Assembly (NCBI GenBank): GCA_018823705.1 | Contig: JAHJHP010000077.1 | Coordinates: 1-33,130, forward strand | Source of the DNA: Candidatus Omnitrophota bacterium | GTDB taxonomy: Bacteria > Omnitrophota > Gorgyraeia > 2-01-FULL-45-10 | Length of the DNA: 33,130 nucleotides | Direction: 5' to 3' | Part shown: positions 26,076 through 33,130 of the stretch, in pieces | Position numbering within the stretch: the stretch's first letter is position 1 | Layout of the letters: every line of letters begins with the position of its first letter | Made by a program: the position numbers and the translations under genes | Notes under the pieces: generated by a model | Told to the model about the DNA's origin: nothing | What the model saw: the letters and a program-made list of their open reading frames with translations, nothing else | Database searches by the model: none

Positions 26076-27432
26076 TCCGGATGATTTTATCGCGTTAAGT
26101 GCGTATCCGCAGGCGATAATACATGTCGACTGCGATGCGTTCTTCACCTCTTGCGAGGCCTCGCGGGATCCGTCGCTTAAAGGAAGGCCTGTCGTGACAG
26201 GCAAGGAGCGCGGTATCGTCTCGTGTCCCAGTTATGAGGCGAAGGCGCAGGGCGTAAAACGCGGTATGCGCCTTGGAGAGGCAAAGAAGCTATGCGCCGG
26301 CCTGGCCATACTTTCCAGCGACTATGAACTCTATTCGATATACTCCGCCAGAATCTTTACCATATTGCGACGTTTCACGCCGCAGGTCGAGGAATATTCG
26401 ATAGATGAGGCATTCTGTGATCTGGCGGGTTTGAGACGCTTCTACCGCTCGTCTTATTCCGATATAGCCCTCAAGATAAAGGAGTCCGTCCGAAAAGAGC
26501 TGGACATAACGGTTTCGATAGGCCTGAGCCTTACCAAAATGCTGGCGAAGATATGCTCCAAAGAGAATAAGCCCGACGGTCTTACGGCAGTGCCGGGATA
26601 CAGACTGCGCGAGTTCCTGAAAGATAAGCCGCTTGAGCGGGTTTGCGGATTCGGGCCGAATACAACGGCGCTCCTTAATAAGTGCGGTATACGCACGATC
26701 CTTGATTATGTGAGCAAACCGCTTTCGTTTGTAGATAAGCTCCTGGGCAAGATAGGCAGGGAGCTATGGCACGAACTACGCGGCGATTCGGTATATAAAG
26801 TTTCCGGCGAAGGGAACTCTAAACAGCTTTCGATATCCAAGACGAAGACGTTTGTGCCTGTATCCGAGGATCCGGAAGTTGTGAAAGGAGAGCTTCTGCG
26901 TAATATGGAGTCTGCCTTTATCAAGCTGCGGCGCCACCGCTTAAGCGCGCGCTCGCTTGCGATAATCTTGAGAAGAGAAGATTTCAACCACACAGGCCTT
27001 GAAGCCGATCTTACCCGGCATTCATCCTCGACTCTCGAATTCACCGGGATATGCGCGGAACTCTTCCGTCGGATATTCGAGAAAGGAACCCGTTACAGGG
27101 CGACCGGCGTTATACTTTCGGATATTATATATGAGAAGGACGAAGAGAGAGGCCTATTCGATAATCGGGCCGAAATAGAGAAGACCCGCGTTCTCGGCCA
27201 TTTGATAGATGAGATCAATGCTTCGTACGGCAAGCATACCATACATATAGCCTCGACCGGGCGCGTATTAAATAAGGAAGAGCATCCGCGTAATGATCTT
27301 GCCTGGCGGAAGACCGCGCTTCTGAGAGGCGAGACGTTTCGTCGACGCATAGGCATACCGCTGCTAAAGTTGAAGTATAAAAAAGTCAGATTATTACTAT
27401 TGTTAATGTTAATCAATGGTGGTATACTATAG
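26056..27432 (+). CDS. Y-family DNA polymerase (UmuC/DinB-like)
   Basis: IIHVDCDAFFTSCEASRDPSLKGRPVVTG, YSIDEAFCDLAG, VSIGLSLTKMLAKICSKENKPDG; overlaps lexA by 20 nt. Confidence 0.93.
   Translation: MSANTNNPDDFIALSAYPQAIIHVDCDAFFTSCEASRDPSLKGRPVVTGKERGIVSCPSYEAKAQGVKRGMRLGEAKKLCAGLAILSSDYELYSIYSARIFTILRRFTPQVEEYSIDEAFCDLAGLRRFYRSSYSDIALKIKESVRKELDITVSIGLSLTKMLAKICSKENKPDGLTAVPGYRLREFLKDKPLERVCGFGPNTTALLNKCGIRTILDYVSKPLSFVDKLLGKIGRELWHELRGDSVYKVSGEGNSKQLSISKTKTFVPVSEDPEVVKGELLRNMESAFIKLRRHRLSARSLAIILRREDFNHTGLEADLTRHSSSTLEFTGICAELFRRIFEKGTRYRATGVILSDIIYEKDEERGLFDNRAEIEKTRVLGHLIDEINASYGKHTIHIASTGRVLNKEEHPRNDLAWRKTALLRGETFRRRIGIPLLKLKYKKVRLLLLLMLINGGIL
27400..27428 (+). promoter_or_regulatory. 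Putative sigma70 promoter inside the 3' end of the Y-polymerase gene
   Basis: TTGTTA (27400-27405), 17 bp spacer, TATACT (27423-27428). Confidence 0.5.
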
Positions 27433-27457
27433 TTGAAGCAGAATTTTTTTTAAGGTT

Positions 27458-27904
27458 ATGATAAAAACATTTACAAAGTGTTTAAAGGTGGTGTTTGAGA
27501 TGTCAACATTAAGACGCCTGACAAGGACGGTCGTAGTTCTCACGTTGGTGATGGACTTTTTTATATTCGGTACTCTCGCCGAGACTATGTCGTCTTACTC
27601 CGGACAGTATGCGGTCGATCTTGAACAAAAACAGATACTGCTGGAATCGATCAGGGAAGACGTTTGCAAAGTAGAGAATAAATTTCAGGAAAATATAGGC
27701 AACTCCAATGTGTTTGATAAGGAAAAGACCGGGCGCCTGAGGACAGGGGATATTGATCTTGCCAGGATTATGCCTCAAACGGAAAAGATTAATATAGCAT
27801 TTGTATGCATGAACGGCACTCTTTCGCCGCAGCGCGAAAGGGATCATATCCTCCAGGGTAAAGCCAACCCAATCGAGTATAACTCCGCAAAATCGGAAGA
27901 TTAA
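27458..27904 (+). CDS. Hypothetical protein, probably exported or membrane-anchored
   Basis: Hydrophobic N-terminus (VVVLTLVMDFFIFGTLAET); start 27458 or 27500. Confidence 0.55.
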   Translation: MIKTFTKCLKVVFEMSTLRRLTRTVVVLTLVMDFFIFGTLAETMSSYSGQYAVDLEQKQILLESIREDVCKVENKFQENIGNSNVFDKEKTGRLRTGDIDLARIMPQTEKINIAFVCMNGTLSPQRERDHILQGKANPIEYNSAKSED

Positions 27905-27926
27905 AAGCTTATTAAAAGCCGCTGGA

Positions 27927-28469
27927 TTACAGCTTATCGGATATTGCAGTATTCTCTTTTATGCCTAACTGTGACGCGTCTATCAAGGCAGAGATGTTCT
28001 TCTTTTCCGTATTCAATATTTCGATTATCGAAGCATCTTTGGTTTGCGTGAGAGCCTCATCCATATACTTTATATCGTATGCACAGTAATTTGATAAGAA
28101 CTTCAGCCATCCTATCAGGACTCCCAGGGTTTCTTTATTCAGCCCGGTCCCGGAGGTGAGAGCTATTTTTGTCATTTTCAAATACGATTCGATCGTTGCC
28201 AGGGAATAATTGTTAATTTCAAATACCCTCTCCATGGTTCTTATATCGCGGGTTTGAGCTTTACGGGTAAGTTCCGGAAGCGTGCTTCCCATCTTGGCCA
28301 TTGAGGCCCTAACGGCATCGAGCTTACGTATATGTTCCTGGCAGTGAGAATAGCCCGGCCACGAAAGCGACAATATCGCCGCGATGAATAGGCATGGCAA
28401 CGTATATTTGTGATATACCATTGTAGAGAAGTATAGCATACTTTTCATAAAATTCAAATAGCGGCGCAT
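27927..28469 (-). CDS. Hypothetical secreted helical protein
   Basis: Signal-like YTLPCLFIAAILSLSWPGYSHCQE then helical sequence; convergent with the upstream gene. Confidence 0.6.
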   Translation of the reverse strand: MRRYLNFMKSMLYFSTMVYHKYTLPCLFIAAILSLSWPGYSHCQEHIRKLDAVRASMAKMGSTLPELTRKAQTRDIRTMERVFEINNYSLATIESYLKMTKIALTSGTGLNKETLGVLIGWLKFLSNYCAYDIKYMDEALTQTKDASIIEILNTEKKNISALIDASQLGIKENTAISDKL

Positions 28470-28502
28470 AACTTAATTAGTTTTTTTATACAGCATAAAC
28501 TA

Positions 28503-28530
28503 TTCACACGCATCGTAAATATGATATAAT
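28503..28530 (+). promoter_or_regulatory. Putative sigma70 promoter for the PilZ gene
   Basis: TTCACA (28503-28508), 16 bp spacer, TATAAT (28525-28530). Confidence 0.5.
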
Positions 28531-28572
28531 ACACATATAACAGTGTGATCATCTCATTGCGGAGGAGTTGTT

Positions 28573-29052
28573 ATGGAGGATATGGGCCTCAACAGAAGAA
28601 GATATCCCAGGTATGATACCGAGATGGAGGTATACTTCAAGGTCAGGTACGATACACACATCAGAGTTGAGTTCCAGGTTATAGAGAGCCACCATGAAGG
28701 TAGCATCAAGCCTAAATACTTCGGGCTATGTAATAATGTCAGCGCGGAGGGCCTGCTCATCGTCTCCAAGAAAATACTTACAAGGGACGATATTTTATTG
28801 CTCGAAGTGTATGATCCGATAATAAAGAATCCCATCAAGATGGAAGGCCAGGTACGGTGGTGTGAAAAATGCCCCGGATCGAGCAAGGAACACGACCTGG
28901 CTTATACCGGAATTCAGATCACTATGGTGAACGGCAAGCCGGTCGTCGATACTCTATATTTTGACCAGAAGTACATGGTCGTATGGAGCGGTGTATTGGA
29001 ATCGATATTCGGCACTTTTGCGGCGATAAAGAATAAACCAAAAAATAAATAA
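28573..29052 (+). CDS. PilZ domain protein (putative c-di-GMP receptor)
   Basis: RRRYPRYD (RxxxR) and NNVSAEGLLI ((D/N)xSxxG) with expected spacing; GGAGGAG RBS. Confidence 0.85.
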   Translation: MEDMGLNRRRYPRYDTEMEVYFKVRYDTHIRVEFQVIESHHEGSIKPKYFGLCNNVSAEGLLIVSKKILTRDDILLLEVYDPIIKNPIKMEGQVRWCEKCPGSSKEHDLAYTGIQITMVNGKPVVDTLYFDQKYMVVWSGVLESIFGTFAAIKNKPKNK

Positions 29053-29065
29053 GAGAACGCCGTAG

Positions 29066-30778
29066 TTACTTGTCTCGCGCCCCGGATACGGCAGATCTTA
29101 TTATCTTCTTTGTGGCCGTCTTCGGCAGTTCCTCATCAGACAACCTAAAATTTACTATCCTCTTATATGGGGCAAGATCTTTGCTCAGGCGCGCTATCTC
29201 GGATGAGATCCTACCCGTAATATCCTCTTGCGCGGAAATGTTCTCCTGCGTGAAGAGCTCGGAGTTGGGCACGATGACAGCGTAAACCTCTTCATGGCCT
29301 TTTCGAATGCCTCTCGTGGCAGTCCTGGCCATCACGCACAGTTCTTTTATATAAGGGCTTTGGCCGATGACACCCTCAACCTCTTCGGGAAAAACTTTTT
29401 TACCGCCGCCCAAAATTATCATATTCTTTATCCTGCCCGATATGTATAAAAAACCGTCTTTGTCGAAATAGCCGAGGTCGCCCGTATGAAACCATCCGTT
29501 CCGGATCACTTCGGCAGTCATTCCGGGATTTCTAAAATAGCCTTTCATGACATGGGGGCCCCGGGTTAATATCTCTCCTTCGGTATCCGCCGGCCGTTCT
29601 TTTAATATCATTACCTCGACTCCCGGCAGCGGTTTTCCAACAGAGCCGAATCTGTTATCTTTGAAAGTATTTACCGATATGACCGGAGCCGTTTCGGTGA
29701 GGCCATATCCCTGCAGTATCCTGAACCCGAGCGCGTTCATATCGATTTCGATATCTATATCGAGCGGCGCGCCTCCGCTGATAAAAGTATGCAATCTGCC
29801 GCCAAACTCTTTATGGATCGAGCGGAAGAATATCCTCCCCGCTCTTATATTAAATTTAAGCAAAAAAGCAGAGACGGATAATAGTACCTGAAAGGCGCTT
29901 CGCCTGAGGGGGGTAAGTTTCGCGACCTTTCTCATTATTCCGGAATGCATCAGCTTAAGCACCAGAGGCACCGAGATCATCGCTGTAGTCCTCGTCTCTT
30001 TCATGAGTGGCAGAAGCGTGGTCGTCTTCAGTGTGTCGCAATAAGTCACGCATGACCCGGCGTATAGGGGAGCTATGAGGCCTCCCGTGATCTCCAGCAT
30101 GTGATTGAGCGGCAGTACGGAGAGGAGCCTATCTTTAGGGGTCGGGCGGATGATCTCGCTGAATTCTACAGCCTGATATAACAGGTTCTTATAGCTCAGC
30201 TCGACGCCCTTTGCCAGGCCGGTGGTGCCCGAAGTATAGACGATGATCGCGGTGTCTTCGGGGTATATAGGCCTATCCCTATCTTTTCCCCTGTGAGGCC
30301 TTAATTTACTCAATTGTATTACGTCAGTGCGCGGGCTCTTATCGAGAAGGATTATATTCTTGAGATATTTAAGGTCAGGCCTTAAGCGGTCTAGCATTTC
30401 AATAAGTCCGTCGCTTACGAATATAGCCTTTGCCTGGCTGTCGTTAAGTATGAACCGCACTTCAGCAGACGTCAATTTTACATCCAGCGGCAAAATGGCG
30501 CCGCCGCAGGATATTATACCGAAGTAAGCTGCTGCCCATTCGGGCCTGTTCTCGGAAAAAATCGCGATCCTGTCACCCTTAGCAATACCCAGATTGATAA
30601 GGACCGAGGAGATGCTGACGACGCGGCGTCCCAACTTTGTATAAGATATCTCCCTGAAGGACCCGTCTTCGTTCTTTATCCTGAGAGCCGTCTTATTGCC
30701 GTGTTTCTTGTTTATCGTCTCAAGAATATCCCTGATAGTGATATTCTTCAACACGGTCTTTACCATCGAATTGATCAT
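29066..30778 (-). CDS. AMP-dependent synthetase/ligase (long-chain acyl-CoA synthetase-like)
   Basis: IVYTSGTTGLAKGVELSYKN, GYGLTETAPVIS, WFHTGDLGYFDKDGFLYISGRIKNMIILGGGKKVFPEEVE. Confidence 0.92.
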   Translation of the reverse strand: MINSMVKTVLKNITIRDILETINKKHGNKTALRIKNEDGSFREISYTKLGRRVVSISSVLINLGIAKGDRIAIFSENRPEWAAAYFGIISCGGAILPLDVKLTSAEVRFILNDSQAKAIFVSDGLIEMLDRLRPDLKYLKNIILLDKSPRTDVIQLSKLRPHRGKDRDRPIYPEDTAIIVYTSGTTGLAKGVELSYKNLLYQAVEFSEIIRPTPKDRLLSVLPLNHMLEITGGLIAPLYAGSCVTYCDTLKTTTLLPLMKETRTTAMISVPLVLKLMHSGIMRKVAKLTPLRRSAFQVLLSVSAFLLKFNIRAGRIFFRSIHKEFGGRLHTFISGGAPLDIDIEIDMNALGFRILQGYGLTETAPVISVNTFKDNRFGSVGKPLPGVEVMILKERPADTEGEILTRGPHVMKGYFRNPGMTAEVIRNGWFHTGDLGYFDKDGFLYISGRIKNMIILGGGKKVFPEEVEGVIGQSPYIKELCVMARTATRGIRKGHEEVYAVIVPNSELFTQENISAQEDITGRISSEIARLSKDLAPYKRIVNFRLSDEELPKTATKKIIRSAVSGARDK

Positions 30779-30806
30779 GCTTCAATACCTCTCGCGCGGA
30801 GACGGA

Positions 30807-31616
30807 TTATATTCGTTTATTCAGCCACTTCAGAAGGTCGGCAAAGACTTTTTCTCTATCGAGTTCCATGGTAAGGGAGTGACGCATTTCCGGATATTCG
30901 ATCATCTCTTTATGTTTAAACTTCATTCCTTTAAAAATCTTTCTGCTCGCTCCGGAATTGACGAACGTATCGCTTCCGGCAAGCAAAAAGAGAGTATCGG
31001 TCTTGACTTTATGTTTCAGCATATTGCTCGAGAGCTGGCCCAGCAGTATGCTCTCGAGCAGTTTGGGTGTCGCTAATCTATGCTCAAGCTTGTCGTTGTC
31101 GATGATCTTTTTGCATTCCGGATCGCGCGTGCACATATCGCTTGTAAAAGGCATTATGAATTGTTTCCTGGAATTATAAAAGCGCGCCGAGATCATTCTG
31201 ACGTATTCCATGAAAGAGAACTTCAGGCCGCTGGCAAATCCGGGGGTTATGCATATCAATCCTCGGAACAATGACGGTTTTTTTATGACCGTGAGAAAAC
31301 CAATCAGGCCTCCCATGCTTTCGCCGGCTATGAATACAGGCAGCTTTCTGTGTTCCCTCTTGATGATGCTGTAAAGGCGCCGCACATCCTTAATATATAC
31401 ATTGAGCGAATCTATATGCCCCTTTAGACCTTCCGTATTGCCGAAACCTTTTAATTCTATGGAATAGGACGAGATGTCGTGTTTCACGAGGAAGTCGGCT
31501 ACGAACTCCCAGTTATTGCTATGTCCGCCGAGCCCGTGCACCAATAGCATGACCGCCCTGGGAGACGAGGATCCCCATTGCCTGTAAAGAATATTTCTCT
31601 TTTTACAATGTTTCAT
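30807..31616 (-). CDS. Alpha/beta hydrolase (monoacylglycerol lipase/lysophospholipase-like)
   Basis: LLVHGLGGHSNNWEFVADF, GESMGGLIGF, LAGSDTFVNS, MRHSLTME; paralogous to 22933-23706. Confidence 0.9.
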   Translation of the reverse strand: MKHCKKRNILYRQWGSSSPRAVMLLVHGLGGHSNNWEFVADFLVKHDISSYSIELKGFGNTEGLKGHIDSLNVYIKDVRRLYSIIKREHRKLPVFIAGESMGGLIGFLTVIKKPSLFRGLICITPGFASGLKFSFMEYVRMISARFYNSRKQFIMPFTSDMCTRDPECKKIIDNDKLEHRLATPKLLESILLGQLSSNMLKHKVKTDTLFLLAGSDTFVNSGASRKIFKGMKFKHKEMIEYPEMRHSLTMELDREKVFADLLKWLNKRI

Positions 31617-31762
31617 TTTTATCCTTTTTTTATATTATAGCATACGCGCGAAATAAAGATAATAGTTTACTTTTATATATAGATTGTGATATACTTACCC
31701 ACAGGTGAAGGTGCGAACGGATGGAACGGTCGAACCTTCATCGATGCTAAAAAGGAGGTAAC

Positions 31763-31930
31763 ATGGCATATCAAGGTGGTGGCGGCGGGTTCGGTGGAGC
31801 CCCGAGAGAAATGCACAAGGCGACTTGCGCAGAGTGCAAAAAAGAGTGCGAAGTTCCTTTTAAACCTAGAGAAGACCGTCCTGTATATTGTAAGGATTGT
31901 TTTTCTAAGCGTAAGGATGCAGGCCGTTAA
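31763..31930 (+). CDS. 55-aa CxxC-x17-CxxC zinc-ribbon mini-protein
   Basis: MAYQGGGGGFGGAPREMHKATCAECKKECEVPFKPREDRPVYCKDCFSKRKDAGR; AAAGGAGGT RBS. Below the track's length cutoff. Confidence 0.9.
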   Translation: MAYQGGGGGFGGAPREMHKATCAECKKECEVPFKPREDRPVYCKDCFSKRKDAGR

Positions 31931-31978
31931 AAGGGGGAGATCTTATAAAGTTCTCTCTTTTCGATAAGGTGCTCATTC

Positions 31979-32010
31979 AAATGCCCTCTCCTTAGGGAGA
32001 GGGCATTTTC
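31979..32010 (+). terminator. Rho-independent terminator
   Basis: AAATGCCCTCTCC-TTA-GGGAGAGGGCATTTTC. Confidence 0.85.
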
Positions 32011-32044
32011 TTATTTATAAATTCAGAAATAACGGGAGGGCGTA

Positions 32045-32239
32045 TTGGCTAGAGATAACTATTCATATCAAAGGTATCAGAGGGATCTGGCAAAGAAGAA
32101 GAAGAAGGAAGAGAAGATGCTGCGTAAACTGAATAAGAAGAAGGAACAGGATTCTCAGTCCGCGGGAGAGACCCCGAATCAGGATGGCGGCGTTAAAATG
32201 CCCGATTCTGCCGTAACGCCGGATAACGAAAACCTGTAA
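32045..32239 (+). CDS. Small Lys-rich hypothetical protein
   Basis: TTG start after GGGAGGG; MARDNYSYQRYQRDLAKKKKKEEKMLRKLNKKKEQ; abuts the next gene. Confidence 0.6.
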   Translation: MARDNYSYQRYQRDLAKKKKKEEKMLRKLNKKKEQDSQSAGETPNQDGGVKMPDSAVTPDNENL

Positions 32240-32247
32240 GAGGGGAA

Positions 32248-32892
32248 ATGGCCTTTATGGGCAGCAATTGGAGTGATCTTAGGAAGCAGGTTCCATGGAA
32301 AGCCATGATTTTCGGATTTTTGATACCGAAAGGTATATTATTTTTAGGCGTAAGCCTGAATATGTTGTTTACGGGCGCGATATTGGCGACCTTATGGTGC
32401 CTGGCTGTATCCGCGGTAGCATATATGAAGGAACGTAAGCTCAATATATTCGCGCTCTTTGCGTTGGCGATGATCTTCCTGCGGGTGGTCGTCATTCTGG
32501 CGAGTAAGAGTCCGGCGCTCTACCTCCTTGCACAGGCCCTGGACAGCGCATTATATGGCCTGATATTCCTCGCGTCTCTATTATTTCCGCGTTCTATTAT
32601 ACAGTTATTAGCGGAGGCATCCGGCGCGATCATCCCGGAAGCGATCCGTAAGAGCCCTTATTATGAAAAGGCCTGGCGTATCGTCACTGGCGTTTGGGCC
32701 GGCACGTTCATCTTTCTGGCGGTGATATTGGCTGCATTGAAGATGAGCAGCTTGAAGTCGGTGGTTGTAGTCGATATGCTGGCATCATGGCCGCTCACAA
32801 TCAGCCTGATAGCATTTACCGTATTGTTTCCCAAGTGGTATTGGAAGAGGACTGTAGCAGTAGCTGACATTCCCGCCTGCACGCAGGAATAA
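32248..32892 (+). CDS. Multi-TM protein, VC0807-like family
   Basis: Several TM segments, ALDSALYGLIFLASLLFPRSIIQLLAE; AGAGGGG RBS. Confidence 0.7.
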   Translation: MAFMGSNWSDLRKQVPWKAMIFGFLIPKGILFLGVSLNMLFTGAILATLWCLAVSAVAYMKERKLNIFALFALAMIFLRVVVILASKSPALYLLAQALDSALYGLIFLASLLFPRSIIQLLAEASGAIIPEAIRKSPYYEKAWRIVTGVWAGTFIFLAVILAALKMSSLKSVVVVDMLASWPLTISLIAFTVLFPKWYWKRTVAVADIPACTQE

Positions 32893-32924
32893 AATTGTAG
32901 GCGGGCAGGTAAACGTCAGCTACT
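32859..32924. repeat. REP-like palindromic element with 10 bp flanking inverted repeat
   Basis: AGTAGCTGAC (32859-32868)/GTCAGCTACT (32915-32924) around CCCGCCTGCACGCAGGAATAAAATTGTAGGCGGGCAGG; same 38-nt layout as the 4533-4570 element. Confidence 0.75.
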
Positions 32925-32952
32925 TTGTGGATAACGTCATACAAATTATAAG

Positions 32953-32989
32953 ACGGTCCGGTATCTTTACGATCCGGGCCGTATTTTTT
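32953..32989 (+). terminator. Probable rho-independent terminator
   Basis: ACGGTCCGG...CCGGGCCGT imperfect stem followed by ATTTTTT. Confidence 0.65.
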
Positions 32990-33130
32990 ATATAATGCCA
33001 TCGAGAAGTTAGCTCTCTATTTGTCTAAAACTGTCCAATTCCCCCGACGTGGGCACTAGAGTAGAGACACCCCTACTATAGCGAACCCCCGATGTTTTCG
33101 CGAAGAGCCTAGTATTTCAGCTCGATAACA

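Noticed and set aside
27458-27904. INIAFVCMNGTLSP resembles the low-molecular-weight phosphatase P-loop (FVCTGNTCRSP)
   Set aside because: The CxxxxxR signature is not satisfied and the motif lies near the C-terminus of a short protein, so the likeness is probably chance.
31686-31967. 93-aa plus-strand ORF from the track
   Set aside because: It overlaps the CxxC mini-protein in another frame, lacks the good RBS, and has no recognisable features.

Overview
This 33 kb bacterial chromosomal window is built around a nearly complete, collinear dcw (division/cell-wall) cluster: mraZ-(small ORF)-rsmH-ftsL-ftsI-murE-murF-mraY-murD-ftsW-murG-murCB (fused)-ddl-ftsQ-ftsA. No ftsZ follows ftsA. Left of the cluster are a pyruvate phosphate dikinase with a signal-peptide-like N-terminus and extra terminal regions, a tRNA-Val(CAC), a dense palindrome array carrying a split copy of the tRNA 3' end, a COG1579-like zinc-ribbon protein, an RNase HI-like protein and a type A RNase P RNA. 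Right of the cluster are an alpha/beta hydrolase, an ECF sigma/anti-sigma/Spy-CpxP-like cassette with two matching ECF-type promoters, a LexA/UmuD-hybrid repressor plus Y-family polymerase under a LexA-box promoter, two hypothetical secreted proteins, a PilZ protein, an acyl-CoA-synthetase-like ligase with a second (paralogous) hydrolase, a CxxC-x17-CxxC mini-protein, and a VC0807-like membrane protein whose 3' end overlaps a REP-like palindrome. Gene content and the FtsA/PPDK oddities would fit a PVC/Omnitrophota-like lineage, but that is inference. The points most worth following up are: (1) the tRNA-Val 3'-end duplication split by a REP-like hairpin beside an array of about nine palindromes; (2) a second copy of that REP forming the end of a CDS; (3) the self-contained ECF regulon; (4) the LexA-UmuD hybrid with its operator between -35 and -10; (5) a shortened, motif-degenerate FtsA with no adjacent ftsZ; (6) an insertion in RNase P RNA. 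No database search was possible, so family names rest on motif recognition.
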